The notes: a model not told the origin generated them from the letters alone. Positions 33,354 to 43,666 are shown, numbered from the stretch's first letter. The stretch: 64,000 nt of DNA from Phaeobacter sp. 22II1-1F12B (GCF_002210165.1 NZ_AQQP01000007.1:186001-250000); one strand, 5' to 3'. Program-made: numbers and translations.

Positions 33354-35066
33354 TCACGCCACCAGGTCGTCGAGGCTCATCTCGTAGAGATCCTTCGCCC
33401 CCGCCTGCGCATGGGCAAGCAGCCCCGCATGTTCGGGCAACAGGCAGTTGATATAGAAGCGGGCGAGCGTTTCGCGCGCCGACCCCGGTTCCGCCAGTGC
33501 GGCGGAAAGGTGGAAATGCGCCCCGAGCACCCGTGCAAAGCCGCGCAGGTAAGGCACCGCGCCCGCGAACCGGTCGTTCATGTCGCCCTGACTGTTCAGC
33601 CATTCGGTCGCCTCGCGCAGGGTTTCCGCCGCCTGCCAGACCGCTTCGGCCATGCGGGGGAATGTCGCCTTGGCCTTTTCGGCCTGCGCTTCGATCTCAT
33701 CCAGCAGATGCATCGCGGCCTCGCCGCCGTCCATCATCTTGCGCGCGACCAGATCCATCGCCTGGATCCCGTTCGTGCCCTCGTAGATCGCGGTGACACG
33801 ACTGTCGCGGTAGTACTGCGCCGCGCCGGTTTCCTCAATAAAGCCCATGCCGCCGTGCACCTGAACGCCCATTTCGGAAACATCGATCCCGGTGTCGGTC
33901 CCAAAGGCTTTGGCAATCGGCGTCAGCAGCGCCGCGCGGGCAGCCCAGTCGGCCTCGCCAGTGGCGTTCTGCATGTCGATGGCAACCGCACAGGACAGGA
34001 TGATGGCGCGGGCGGCGAACAGCTCGGCCTTCATCGTCATCAGCATGCGGCGCACATCCGCGTGTTCCGCGATAGTGCCCGAGGAGCCTTCGGCAGTACG
34101 GCCCTGCTTGCGCTCCATCGCATAGGCCAGCGCGTGCTGGTAGGCGCCCTCGCCCGAACCGACGCCCTGACCGCCAACGCCAAGCCGCGCGTTGTTCATC
34201 ATGGTGAACATCGCCGCCATGCCGCCATTTTCTTTGCCGATCAGCCAGCCCTTGGCCCCGTCATATTGCATGACGCAGGTAGGCGAGCCGTGCAGGCCCA
34301 TCTTGTGCTCGAGCGAGACAACCTTGAGTTCGTTCGCCACACCCGGCGCGCCGTTTTCATCGGGGATGTTCTTGGGCACGAGGAACAGGCTGATCCCCTT
34401 GGTTCCGGCCACGCCATCGGGCAGGCGCGCAAGGACAAGGTGGCAGACATTCTCGGTGAAGTCGTTGTCACCCCAGGAGATATAGATCTTTTGCCCGGTG
34501 ATCGCATAGGTACCATCATCCAGCGGCTCGGCCTTTGTCGACAGGGCCCCCACGTCCGATCCCGCCTGCGGTTCGGTCAGGTTCATCGTGCCAGACCATT
34601 CACCAGAGATCAGCTTGGGCAGGTAGAGTTCCTTGATTTCATCGCTGGCGTGATGCTCAAGCGCTTCGATCTGGCCCATGCTCATGAGCGGGGCCAGTTC
34701 CAGCGAAAGGCAGGCGCTCGACATCATTTCATTGACCGAGGTCAGCAGCGTCACCGGCAGGCCCATGCCGCCGTGTTCCTCGGGCGCGCTGATGCCGATC
34801 CAGCCGCCTTCGGCGATCGCTTTCCAGCCATCGGCAAATCCGGGAGAGGTACGCACGACACCGTTTTCCAGCCGCGCCGGGTTCAGATCGCCATTGCGTT
34901 GCAGCGGGGCCATGACCTCTTCGCACATCTTGCCCGCTTCGTTCAGAATCGCCGAGACCACGTCGCTGCTGGCTTCCGAATAACGCTCGGTTCCAGAGAC
35001 GCGGTCAAAACCGACGACATGACGCAGCATGAATTCATAATCGGATACGGGGGCACGATAAGGCAT
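33354..35066 (-). CDS. Acyl-CoA dehydrogenase, long DmdC-like type
   Basis: This FAD enzyme oxidises an acyl-CoA at alpha-beta and passes electrons to ETF. It has 570 residues, longer than the usual 380, with an extra C-terminal domain as in the 3-methylmercaptopropionyl-CoA dehydrogenase (DmdC) group. FAD and substrate motifs include MNLTEPQAGSDVG and the conserved GTNGIQAMDL near the C-terminus. AGGAG precedes the ATG. The substrate is not evident from the sequence. It heads an operon with two further genes. Confidence 0.92.
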   Translation of the reverse strand: MPYRAPVSDYEFMLRHVVGFDRVSGTERYSEASSDVVSAILNEAGKMCEEVMAPLQRNGDLNPARLENGVVRTSPGFADGWKAIAEGGWIGISAPEEHGGMGLPVTLLTSVNEMMSSACLSLELAPLMSMGQIEALEHHASDEIKELYLPKLISGEWSGTMNLTEPQAGSDVGALSTKAEPLDDGTYAITGQKIYISWGDNDFTENVCHLVLARLPDGVAGTKGISLFLVPKNIPDENGAPGVANELKVVSLEHKMGLHGSPTCVMQYDGAKGWLIGKENGGMAAMFTMMNNARLGVGGQGVGSGEGAYQHALAYAMERKQGRTAEGSSGTIAEHADVRRMLMTMKAELFAARAIILSCAVAIDMQNATGEADWAARAALLTPIAKAFGTDTGIDVSEMGVQVHGGMGFIEETGAAQYYRDSRVTAIYEGTNGIQAMDLVARKMMDGGEAAMHLLDEIEAQAEKAKATFPRMAEAVWQAAETLREATEWLNSQGDMNDRFAGAVPYLRGFARVLGAHFHLSAALAEPGSARETLARFYINCLLPEHAGLLAHAQAGAKDLYEMSLDDLVA

Positions 35067-35204
35067 TGCTTACTCCTCGCTGGTCAATGGCTTAAGAATA
35101 TGGACGGGCTTGGATTCTGCCCGGGCCGCCTTTATGGGACAGCAGTCCCCGGCATTCCAGAGCAGTCTGCCGATCCACGCAACTGAAACGCCGCGTCACG
35201 CCTA

Positions 35205-36158
35205 ATGAACTCTTCGTCAGCTCTCATGCTCGGCCCTTCGGCCCCGGACCTCGCCCGGGCCGCCGACCTGCTGCGGCAAGGCGCATGCGTCGCCTTCCCG
35301 ACCGAGACCGTCTACGGACTGGGGGCGGATGCGACCAACGGGCGTGCGGTGGCGGGCATTTACGAGGCCAAAGGCCGGCCGAGTTTCAATCCGCTGATCG
35401 TCCATGCCGCCGATGTGACCACGGCGCAGCGCTACGTGGACTGGTCCGATGAGGCGGAAACGCTCGCCCGCGCTTTCTGGCCCGGGCCGCTGACGCTGGT
35501 ACTGCCGCTGCGCGCCGATGCGGATGTGTCGCCGCTTGTCACCGCCGGTCTTGATACACTGGCAATCCGCGTTCCAGCGCACCCCACGGCACAGGCGTTG
35601 TTGAAAGAGTTCGGCGGCGTGGTCGCTGCGCCTTCGGCCAATCCTTCCGGGCGGATCAGCGCAACGACGGCGGATCATGTACGCAACGGGCTGGGAGAGC
35701 GTATCGCGGCCATTGTCGATGATGGCCCCTGCGACGTCGGGCTGGAATCGACGATCCTCGGGTTTGGAGCGGATTCCACGCCGGTTCTGCTACGGCCCGG
35801 CGGGCTGGCAGTGGAAGAGATCGAAAGCGTGTTGGGCTGCCCGGTGCAGCGGCGCGCGCCGTCCGCCACGCTGAACGCCCCGGGACAGATGCTGTCGCAT
35901 TACGCGCCCAAGGCCGCGATCCGGCTTGACGCCTCGATTGCGGAGCCGGGAGAGATCCTGATCGGTTTCGGAGAGATGCCCTGTGATCTAAACCTGTCCC
36001 CCGACGCCGATCTGGCCGAGGCGGCGGCGAACTTGTTCGGCCACCTGCATCTTGCCGACCGGGACGGTCGCCCGATTGCCATCGCCCCGATCCCAAAGAC
36101 CGGTCTGGGCCTTGCCATCAATGACAGGTTGGCCCGCGCGGCGGCACCGCGCGACTAG
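35205..36158 (+). CDS. L-threonylcarbamoyladenylate synthase (Sua5 type)
   Basis: This enzyme makes threonylcarbamoyl-AMP from threonine, bicarbonate and ATP for t6A37 tRNA modification. The 317-residue size, with a YrdC domain (PTETVYGLGADA, KGRPSFNPL, SANPSG) and a C-terminal Sua5 domain, fits Sua5 rather than short TsaC. It lies divergent from the acyl-CoA dehydrogenase and converges on yqgE with 9 bp between stops. Confidence 0.95.
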   Translation: MNSSSALMLGPSAPDLARAADLLRQGACVAFPTETVYGLGADATNGRAVAGIYEAKGRPSFNPLIVHAADVTTAQRYVDWSDEAETLARAFWPGPLTLVLPLRADADVSPLVTAGLDTLAIRVPAHPTAQALLKEFGGVVAAPSANPSGRISATTADHVRNGLGERIAAIVDDGPCDVGLESTILGFGADSTPVLLRPGGLAVEEIESVLGCPVQRRAPSATLNAPGQMLSHYAPKAAIRLDASIAEPGEILIGFGEMPCDLNLSPDADLAEAAANLFGHLHLADRDGRPIAIAPIPKTGLGLAINDRLARAAAPRD

Positions 36159-36167
36159 AACCGCGCC

Positions 36168-36728
36168 TCAGGCGTTGCCGGAACTGGCGGAAAGCGTCAG
36201 CGGGTCGACCCCGATCTCGGCCAGTGCCGCGCCCCATTTGGCGTCATTGTCGAGATCATAGATGATCTGTTCGTTAACCTCGGCGGTCAGCCAGCCGTTA
36301 TGGGCGATTTCCTGTTCAAGCTGCCCCGGCCCCCAGCCCGCATAGCCCAGAACCATCAGAAATTTCGATGGTCCGGTGCCGCTGGCGATATCCTCAAGTA
36401 TATCGAGCGTCGCCGTCATCCGCAGCGTATCGCTGATCCGCAGGGTCTGAAGCGGCGATTCGTAATCATTGCTGTGCAGCAGGAAACCGCGCGCACCTTC
36501 AACCGGGCCGCCGAAATGCACGGGCAGATCCTTGCCCGCGGCATCCTTGCGGCCTTCGATTTCGAGCTGGGCGAGCAGATCCGAGAGGTGAACATCCTCG
36601 GCGGGCTTGTTGATGATCAGCCCCATGGCCCCGTCGTCATCGTGAGAGCACATGAGGATCACGGATCGTTCGAACCTAAGGTCGCCCATGCCCGGCATTG
36701 CGATCAGTAGCTTTCCGGTCAGGTCCAT
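36168..36728 (-). CDS. YqgE/AlgH family protein
   Basis: The 186-residue protein starts MDLTGKLLIAMPGM and has the family patterns GLIINKP, GGPV and GYAGWGPGQLEQEI. The family is broadly conserved, with no firm biochemical role. AAGGAAG lies upstream of the ATG. It is divergent from the DsbD-like gene across 158 bp. Confidence 0.95.
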   Translation of the reverse strand: MDLTGKLLIAMPGMGDLRFERSVILMCSHDDDGAMGLIINKPAEDVHLSDLLAQLEIEGRKDAAGKDLPVHFGGPVEGARGFLLHSNDYESPLQTLRISDTLRMTATLDILEDIASGTGPSKFLMVLGYAGWGPGQLEQEIAHNGWLTAEVNEQIIYDLDNDAKWGAALAEIGVDPLTLSASSGNA

Positions 36729-36886
36729 TTTAGCGTTACTTCCTTTAATTCCGAACGCTCCGATCCGGCAGCGGTTCCATCACAGCATGGCCCTCGCCGC
36801 CGGGAAGGGCAAGGGACACATCCCGTTTGCTTGACCTGACCGCAACGTGACTTGGCATTTCATCGTTTTGCGGCCATCTAGTATCG

Positions 36887-37696
36887 ATGATCAGACTGAT
36901 AGCCCTTTTCGCCACCCTTTGCCTGTTGCAGATGCCTGCGCCCCTTACCGCTCAGGAATCGCTGGAAGAGATCGTGCGCGTCGACGTGCTCGATGGCGGG
37001 CGGATGGCCGATGGCAAGGTACAGGCTGCGCTAAAACTCACCCTTGCGCCCGGCTGGAAAACCTATTGGCGCGCCCCCGGCGATGCGGGCATTCCGCCCG
37101 AACTCGACTGGAGCGGGTCGAGCAATATCTCTGCCGTTGCACTGGTATGGCCGACGCCCGAGGTATTTCACCTCGATGGGTTGCGCAGCATTGGCTACAA
37201 GCATCAGCTTGTGCTGCCAGTGATCCTCACGCCCAAAGAGCCGGGCCAGCCCATCCGTCTTTCAGGTAGAATCGATTTCGGCGTCTGCAGTGATGTTTGC
37301 ATTCCTGCCTCGCTCAGCTTTGACAGCGCACTGGAACCGGGCGCAAAGCGCAACCCGGCAATCGCCGCGGCAATGGCCGCGCGTCCGCTTTCCGCAAACG
37401 AAGCCGGTGCCGGAAAAGCCAGATGCGCGCTGAAACCGACGGCCAACGGCATGGAAGTCACCGCCGAGATCGACCTGCCCCCGACCGGCGGCACCGAAGT
37501 TGCCGTGATCGAAACCGGCAACCCCAAGCTCTGGGCCTCCGAACCGGTAGTGACCCGCTCAGGTAACCGGCTGCGGGCAACTAGCGAACTGGTGCATGTC
37601 GAAGGCAAGCCCTATGCGCTCGACCGGTCTGCCCTGCGCCTGACAGTGCTTGGAAGCAGCCGTGCGGTTGACATCCGAGGGTGCGAATCCGGATAA
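36887..37696 (+). CDS. Periplasmic DsbD alpha-like domain protein
   Basis: The 269-residue protein has a signal peptide (ending LTAQ, about residue 23). It then resembles the N-terminal thiol-disulfide domain of DsbD (PF11412 type), with the redox pair CSDVC (Cys-x3-Cys) in FGVCSDVCIP. It contains no membrane helices, so it would need a separate membrane partner. It is followed by the NUDIX gene after 6 bp. Confidence 0.85.
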   Translation: MIRLIALFATLCLLQMPAPLTAQESLEEIVRVDVLDGGRMADGKVQAALKLTLAPGWKTYWRAPGDAGIPPELDWSGSSNISAVALVWPTPEVFHLDGLRSIGYKHQLVLPVILTPKEPGQPIRLSGRIDFGVCSDVCIPASLSFDSALEPGAKRNPAIAAAMAARPLSANEAGAGKARCALKPTANGMEVTAEIDLPPTGGTEVAVIETGNPKLWASEPVVTRSGNRLRATSELVHVEGKPYALDRSALRLTVLGSSRAVDIRGCESG

Positions 37697-37702
37697 CGGG
37701 GC

Positions 37703-38122
37703 ATGACCAGATCCCCGATACTAGGTGCCATTGCCGTCATCCTTCATCAGGACCGGGTGCTTTTGGTGCGGCGGGTCAAACAGCCCGACGCGGGGCTCTG
37801 GGGCTTTCCCGGTGGCCATGTGGAATGGGGTGAGACCGCGCTCGACGCGGCGGCGCGCGAGGTGCAGGAAGAAACCGGCGTCATCGTCAAACCGCAGGAA
37901 TACCTGACGAATGTGGACGTGATCCTGCCCGATGCGCGGGGCGGCACCGCGGTTCATTTCCTGCTGACGGCGGTGCGCTGCGCTTATGTCTCGGGCACAC
38001 CTGTTGCCGCCGATGACGTGAGCGACGCGGGTTGGTTCCCGGTGGACGACGTGTTGTCCCGCAAGCTTGAGATGAGCGAGTCCGTGGATGAGATGGTCCG
38101 GCTGGCGCAGGCCCGCGCCTAG
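37703..38122 (+). CDS. NUDIX hydrolase
   Basis: The 139-residue protein has a complete NUDIX box, GHVEWGETALDAAAREVQEE then TGV, which binds the metal for hydrolysis of a nucleoside diphosphate-linked substrate. The N-terminal LVRRVKQPDAGLWGFPGGH is typical of ADP-ribose or mutT-type members. It follows the DsbD-like gene, and its end overlaps that of the RND permease by 4 bp, tail to tail. Confidence 0.92.
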   Translation: MTRSPILGAIAVILHQDRVLLVRRVKQPDAGLWGFPGGHVEWGETALDAAAREVQEETGVIVKPQEYLTNVDVILPDARGGTAVHFLLTAVRCAYVSGTPVAADDVSDAGWFPVDDVLSRKLEMSESVDEMVRLAQARA

Positions 38123-41100
38123 GCCCGGTGCATCCGGCCAGAGCGACGGAAGAACATGGCCGCAACCGGATAGACCGCCAGAAGCACCGCCAGAGCGCCC
38201 GCCACAAAGAATGTCAGCGCGGCCTGCAACGGCGCGGCCGTCGCGAATCCCGGCATCAGGGCCGCAAGCGGCGGCGCAAGCGCCCCTGTCGCCAGCACCC
38301 ACCCCATCGTTGCCGCCAGCCATGCCAGCAAGACGACTGCCATACCGCCGGCGACGCCCCGCATCGCCCCGCTGCGCGGCCCGATGGCGCGGCGGAAAGA
38401 GGCAAGCGGGCGGATGAAATCGGCCTGTATGGCAATCAGCGCAGGCACCACGAGCAGGACCAGAACCATGCCGAAGCCAAGCCCATAGACCAGCGTGATC
38501 ACTGTGGGCTTGAGGAACTGCGCCTGCGTGGATTGCTCGTAGAGCAGCGGCGCCAGACCGAGCACCGTCGTCAGCGTAGTCAAGAGAACCGGGCGCAGCC
38601 GGTCCGCCGCGCCTGCGACGATCGAGGGCACAAGCCCCCTGTCGCGGGCATATTCGTCGATGGTCGTCACCAGCACGATGGAATCGTTGATGATGATCCC
38701 GGTCATCCCCAGAAGCCCGACGACCGTGAACATCGACAGCGGAGTCTCCCAAAGCGTGTGGCCCCAGATCGTTCCCACCAGACCAAAGGGAATGATCGCC
38801 ATCACCACCAGCGGGCGGGTCCAGCTTGCAAAGACCCAGGCCAGCGTCAGGTAGATACCCGTCAACACGAGGATCAGCCCGGTCATGGCATCGCTGAGGA
38901 ATTCGTCCTCCTGCTCGCTGAGACCGGCCAGGTACCATTCCACCTGCAGCACGCTGGCAATCCTTGGCAGGATTTCTGTTTCCAGCTCGGTATTGATATC
39001 GGCGGCGCGTTCCGGGTCATCCTCGGAGATGTCACCGGTCAAACTGATGACCCTGATCCCGTTTTCACGGCGAACCGAGGAAAAGCCGGTGCGCTGCTCG
39101 ACGCTCACGATATCGGCAAGCGGCACGTATCCACCGCCCGGCATGCGCATCTGGGTGCGCTCAAGAAAGTCCGCCGTCAGTTCGGATTCGGGCAGCTCCA
39201 CGCGGATCGTCGCGCTGCGCGGTCCGTCGGGATAGGTCGCGGCCTCGATCCCGTTCAGCCGCGAGCGTAGTGCCGGTGCAAGAGATTCGATGGTAAATCC
39301 GACCGCCTGCCCCTGCGGGGTCAGGTCCAGCACCAGTTCTTCCTTGTCATAGGCAAGGTTATCCTCGATCCCCGAGACTTCGGGGAAGCGGGCAAGTTCC
39401 GTCTTTAGCGCCTCGCTCGCCGCCTTGAGCGTCTGGACATCCGCGCCGTAGAACTGGACCGAAAGCGCATCGCCGCCCGGTCCGGATCGCCAGCTTCGGA
39501 ACGACACGGTTTCGGCCATCGGGTGATTGACGACTTTTTCCTGAAGATCCTTTACAAATGCCGATGCGGAATAGGGCCGCAGGTCTGCATCGATCAGCTC
39601 GATGCTGATCGCGCCAAGCTGGTCTGCCTCCTTGTTGTCGGCCCCGGCCAGCTGAGGCCACGCGTTGCCGCCAAGTTCGGCGATCACGTAGCTTAACGGA
39701 CTGGCACCATATTCGGCCTCGTATTCGGCGGCGACCTCGTCCGTGGCGCGCTGCAATTCGCGCATCATCTCCATGGAATCGGCGCGGGTCGCGCCTTCGG
39801 CCATCATGAAGTTGCCGGTCACCGAGCCGCGCTCGGGGCCGCTGAAGAAGCGCCACTGGATATCGCCACGAATGAAGATCGCAACCTGGCTTGCCAAAAG
39901 CGCCACTGCCCCGGCCAGCACCACGTAGCGCGCTTTCACGACCCCACGCATCAGCGGCGTGAACAGGTTTCCGCGCACCCAGACAAAGCCCCGGTTCACA
40001 TAACGGTTCGGCAGGTCATACCAGTGCTGGCGCGCCGAATGAGTGACCGCGTGGCTCATATGATTGGGCAGGATCAGGAAGCATTCGACCAGCGAGGCGA
40101 TCAAAACGACGATCACCGTAAAGGGAATATCCTTGATCATGTCGCCGAACCGGCCGCCGATGAAGGTCAGCCCGAAGAAGGCGATGACCGTCGTGACCGT
40201 TGCGGCAAAGACCGGCATCGCCATGCGCCGGGCCGCGTTTTCCGCCGCAACGACGCCCGGCTCACCCAAACGCCTCGCGCGGAAATCCACGTGCTCGCCC
40301 ACGACAATCGCGTCGTCCACCACGATGCCCAGTGTCAGGATCAGCCCGAAAAGACTGATCATGTTGAGCGTCAGACCAAAGGCGTACATCAGCGCGATTG
40401 CCGCGAACATGGCAACCGGAATCCCGGCAGCCACCCAGAAAGCGATGCGCGCGTTGAGAAACAGGAACAGCAGCCCCACGACCAGCGCCAGCCCCATCAG
40501 CCCGTTATCGACCAGCAGGTTGAGACGACCGGTAATGGCCTCGGCCCGGGTGCGGATCAGGTCGAGCTTGACCCCTTCGGGCGCGGTCGTCTGCATCCGC
40601 GCTACGACCTCTTCGACCGTGTGCTGGATGCCGATGGCATCGCCCTGATCGGAACGGTCCACACGGATCGAAATCGCCGGGTTGTCGCCGACGAAATAGG
40701 TGCGCGAGCGGTCGGTCCCCTCGACACGAATGGTGGCGACATCGCCGATGGTCAGGGTAGAGCCATCCGGGTTCGAGCGCAGGACAATGGCGGCCAGATC
40801 CTCGGGCGCGCGCTTTTCGCTGCCCGCCCGCACTCGCGCATTGGCGCCCTCGACATCGCCCGCCGGGTTGGCCGAAACCTCGGCCCGCACCGCAGCCGCG
40901 ATATCCGACATGGTCACGTCGTAGCCCACCAGCCGCGACGAAGGTACCTCGATCAACGTATTTGGCGCGGCCACGCCGCGCAGCGTCGTCCGCGTTACGC
41001 CACTGGCAAAAAGCCGGGCTACAAGCTCGTCAGCCAATTGGGCCAGTTGCTGCGCATCGAGCGGGCCGCTGATGACCACATCGGTCACCCGGTCGCGCCA

Positions 41101-41520
41101 GACGGCCCTTTGTATCGTCGGTTCCTCGGCTTCGTCCGGAAAGGTCGAAATACCGTCGATGACGCTCTGGATATCCTCGACGGCGCGCCCTGAATCCCAG
41201 CCCGGTTCGAACTGGACGGTGACCTGCCCCCAGCCTTCATGCGATACGGCATAGGTGTTTTCGACGCCTTCGACAGACAGCAGGGCCGGGTCGAGTGCCT
41301 GTATGATGGCACTGTCCACGTCCTCGGGGCCCGCGCCTTCCCAGACCACACTCACGTTGATGTTGTTCGACACCACGTCCGGGAAAAACTGCGTCCGCAT
41401 GTTGGGCATCGCTGCCACGCCCAGCACGAGCAGCAGCACCAGCAGCAGGTTCGCCGCCGTCCGGTGGCGGGTAAAATAGGACAGCAACCCGCCCGCCGAG
41501 CGCGGAATGTTCCGGGCCAT
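38119..41520 (-). CDS. RND-family efflux transporter permease
   Basis: The 1133-residue protein has the RND plan: a membrane helix after the N-terminus, two large periplasmic loops, and two sets of membrane helices. The proton-relay Asp pair lies in GIVVDDAIVVGEHV near residue 400. Substrates cannot be read from the sequence. I chose the ATG at 41520, 4 bp after the adaptor stop, with the ribosome-binding site inside the adaptor end; a 20-residue upstream extension is unsupported. No outer-membrane factor gene is present here. Confidence 0.95.
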   Translation of the reverse strand: MARNIPRSAGGLLSYFTRHRTAANLLLVLLLVLGVAAMPNMRTQFFPDVVSNNINVSVVWEGAGPEDVDSAIIQALDPALLSVEGVENTYAVSHEGWGQVTVQFEPGWDSGRAVEDIQSVIDGISTFPDEAEEPTIQRAVWRDRVTDVVISGPLDAQQLAQLADELVARLFASGVTRTTLRGVAAPNTLIEVPSSRLVGYDVTMSDIAAAVRAEVSANPAGDVEGANARVRAGSEKRAPEDLAAIVLRSNPDGSTLTIGDVATIRVEGTDRSRTYFVGDNPAISIRVDRSDQGDAIGIQHTVEEVVARMQTTAPEGVKLDLIRTRAEAITGRLNLLVDNGLMGLALVVGLLFLFLNARIAFWVAAGIPVAMFAAIALMYAFGLTLNMISLFGLILTLGIVVDDAIVVGEHVDFRARRLGEPGVVAAENAARRMAMPVFAATVTTVIAFFGLTFIGGRFGDMIKDIPFTVIVVLIASLVECFLILPNHMSHAVTHSARQHWYDLPNRYVNRGFVWVRGNLFTPLMRGVVKARYVVLAGAVALLASQVAIFIRGDIQWRFFSGPERGSVTGNFMMAEGATRADSMEMMRELQRATDEVAAEYEAEYGASPLSYVIAELGGNAWPQLAGADNKEADQLGAISIELIDADLRPYSASAFVKDLQEKVVNHPMAETVSFRSWRSGPGGDALSVQFYGADVQTLKAASEALKTELARFPEVSGIEDNLAYDKEELVLDLTPQGQAVGFTIESLAPALRSRLNGIEAATYPDGPRSATIRVELPESELTADFLERTQMRMPGGGYVPLADIVSVEQRTGFSSVRRENGIRVISLTGDISEDDPERAADINTELETEILPRIASVLQVEWYLAGLSEQEDEFLSDAMTGLILVLTGIYLTLAWVFASWTRPLVVMAIIPFGLVGTIWGHTLWETPLSMFTVVGLLGMTGIIINDSIVLVTTIDEYARDRGLVPSIVAGAADRLRPVLLTTLTTVLGLAPLLYEQSTQAQFLKPTVITLVYGLGFGMVLVLLVVPALIAIQADFIRPLASFRRAIGPRSGAMRGVAGGMAVVLLAWLAATMGWVLATGALAPPLAALMPGFATAAPLQAALTFFVAGALAVLLAVYPVAAMFFRRSGRMHRA

Positions 41521-41524
41521 GGCC

Positions 41525-42982
41525 CTAGCCCCCGATCCGGGATTCGATACGGGCCACAAGACCCGCCGGCACCTTGTCACTGCTGAGCTGCGCCAGCATG
41601 CGCGCCTTCATCTCGGCCGGCATCCCTTCGTTCGCTTCGACAAAGGCCACCAGCTTGCTGCGCCGTTCCTGACTAAGTTCCAACAGGTCTGAGGGCGGCT
41701 CATCCTCTGACGGCGGTAGGTTCAGCGGGCGCACCCGGATTCCGGGCCCCAGCACCGGCGTGCGATCGACCACGACCAGTTGACCGGCAAGGCCTTCTCC
41801 GCGCACCAGCACGTCATCGCCCTGACGGCGCACAAGCTCGACCGACAGCGACTGCAACCGGTCGGCGCCTTCCAGAACCAGCACTGTATTGCTTGAATCC
41901 AGCGCCGATGCGGGCAAAAGCGCGACCTCCGCCAGCGGCGGCTCGTCTACCTTGACGATCACGAAATCATCCGGTTTGAAACCGGGTGCCGGGTCGAGCA
42001 GCGCGTAAAGCATACGGCCTAGCTGGCCCTCTCCGGCGCGGGCATTGTCGCGGCTGATTTGACCTTCGGCCTGTAGGTCGGCGCCATTGGCATCCAGCGT
42101 CACCCGCACCGGCGCCTTAATCAGCGATCCATCGCGACCAAGCAGCCGCGCATATTGTGAGGTCGAGACGCGAAACGACACTTCGAGCGCGGTGCCATCG
42201 ACGATATTGCCAAGCATTTCGTTCACCGAAACGAGCCCGCCTTCGACGACATTCACATCGCTGAGCGTACCGGCGAATTCCGCCGTGATGACCGTATCTT
42301 CAAGATCGCGCTGCGCATCCTGCTCGGCAAGTTGCATCCGGGAAAGATCGGTCTTTGCCTGATCAATGCGCAGCTCTGCCTGTGCCAGCGAAAGGCGGCT
42401 GGCCAGCACGGCCTGCCGGGACGAGGCCGCCGCAAGCTCGGCGCTTTCGACCGTTGCCGATGTCGCCACGCCGCGCGTTTCCAGATCGATCTGGCGCTGG
42501 TAGGCACGTTCCTGAAGCCCCGCCTGTTCCTCGGCGGCGGCCAGCGTGTCGCGGGCAAGGTCTAGCGAGCGCTCGGCATCGCGCAGCTCAGTCTCGGCGT
42601 CCTGAAGATTGCTGCGAGCCGTTTCCAGCGCCGACTGCGCGTCCTTTGGGTCAATGCGCAGCAGCATGTCGCCCTCTTCGACCACGCCGCCTTCTTCGAA
42701 GGACGCGGCAAGTTCCACGACACGACCGGCCACAGGCGAACGGATTTCAAGGGTGCGACGGCTCTGGACCTGACCAAAAACTTCCAGCTCGGGGACAACG
42801 GTTTCCAGCCGGGCCTCTTGCAGGTTGACCGCAAAGACCCGTTCGTTCGGGGGCATCTCGCGCCCCTCCTGAGACATCCTGTCCTGCACCGCGAGGAAAA
42901 CACTCTGCACGGCGTAGATCACCAGTGCCAGCGCGAGCGCCGACAGAAACAGGCCGATCAATGTTTGACGCAAGAATCTCAT
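41525..42982 (-). CDS. RND efflux periplasmic adaptor (HlyD/MFP family)
   Basis: The 485-residue protein has one N-terminal membrane helix (about residues 6-30) and a lipoyl-like half at SPVAGRVVEL. A long coiled coil (about residues 110-220) and the second lipoyl half and beta-barrel follow. It links the RND pump to an outer-membrane channel. It is directly upstream of, and coupled to, the permease. moaB lies 112 bp further upstream. Confidence 0.93.
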   Translation of the reverse strand: MRFLRQTLIGLFLSALALALVIYAVQSVFLAVQDRMSQEGREMPPNERVFAVNLQEARLETVVPELEVFGQVQSRRTLEIRSPVAGRVVELAASFEEGGVVEEGDMLLRIDPKDAQSALETARSNLQDAETELRDAERSLDLARDTLAAAEEQAGLQERAYQRQIDLETRGVATSATVESAELAAASSRQAVLASRLSLAQAELRIDQAKTDLSRMQLAEQDAQRDLEDTVITAEFAGTLSDVNVVEGGLVSVNEMLGNIVDGTALEVSFRVSTSQYARLLGRDGSLIKAPVRVTLDANGADLQAEGQISRDNARAGEGQLGRMLYALLDPAPGFKPDDFVIVKVDEPPLAEVALLPASALDSSNTVLVLEGADRLQSLSVELVRRQGDDVLVRGEGLAGQLVVVDRTPVLGPGIRVRPLNLPPSEDEPPSDLLELSQERRSKLVAFVEANEGMPAEMKARMLAQLSSDKVPAGLVARIESRIGG

Positions 42983-43094
42983 GCTTGATCAACGTACCCT
43001 TATTCCACCGTGACCCGGTCCTTCCGGCAATAGAAAACCGGGTGCCGCATGCGCAGCACAAACAGGGTCATATTACCTTATACGCCGGGAACGC

Positions 43095-43637
43095 CTATTT
43101 CCGTCGCTGATTTTCCGTTAGGCGCGGAAAAATCTCGACAAAATTGCAGGGTTTGTGACGATAATCCAGCTGATGGCACAGGATTTCGTCCCATGCGTCC
43201 TTGCAGGCACCCGGGCTTCCGGGCAGTGCAAAGAGGTAGGTTCCGCCCGCCACGCCGCCCGTGGCGCGTGACTGAACCGCGCTGGTGCCGATCTTTTTCA
43301 TCGACACGATGGTGAATACTGTGCCGAAGGCATCGATCTCTTTTTCATAGACGTCGCGATGCGCTTCCACCGTCACGTCGCGCCCGGTGAGACCGGTGCC
43401 GCCCGTGGAAATCACCACGTCCACATCCGGGTTGGCGATCCAGTCGCGCAGATGGGCGGCGATGGCCGCGCGGTCATCCTCGACGATCCGCCGGTCAGCC
43501 AACACATGCCCCGCCTCGGACAGCCTGTCCAAAAGCACCTGCCCCGAACGGTCATCTTCGATGCTGCGGGTATCCGAAACGGTCAGCACGGCAATCCGCA
43601 CCGGGATGAACTCCCTGACCTGTCCGCTCTCGGGCAT
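43095..43637 (-). CDS. moaB: Molybdenum cofactor biosynthesis protein B
   Basis: MoaB is a MogA-like trimeric protein that binds molybdopterin and probably adenylates it. The 180-residue product has VLTVSDTRSIEDDRSGQ, the substrate loop STGGTGLTGRDVT and the C-terminal FALPGSPGA. AAGGAG lies 9 bases before the ATG. It follows the phosphoesterase gene by 29 bp. Confidence 0.95.
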   Translation of the reverse strand: MPESGQVREFIPVRIAVLTVSDTRSIEDDRSGQVLLDRLSEAGHVLADRRIVEDDRAAIAAHLRDWIANPDVDVVISTGGTGLTGRDVTVEAHRDVYEKEIDAFGTVFTIVSMKKIGTSAVQSRATGGVAGGTYLFALPGSPGACKDAWDEILCHQLDYRHKPCNFVEIFPRLTENQRRK

Positions 43638-43666
43638 CTGGCGCTCTCCTTGTTGCGTGGGCTGGC

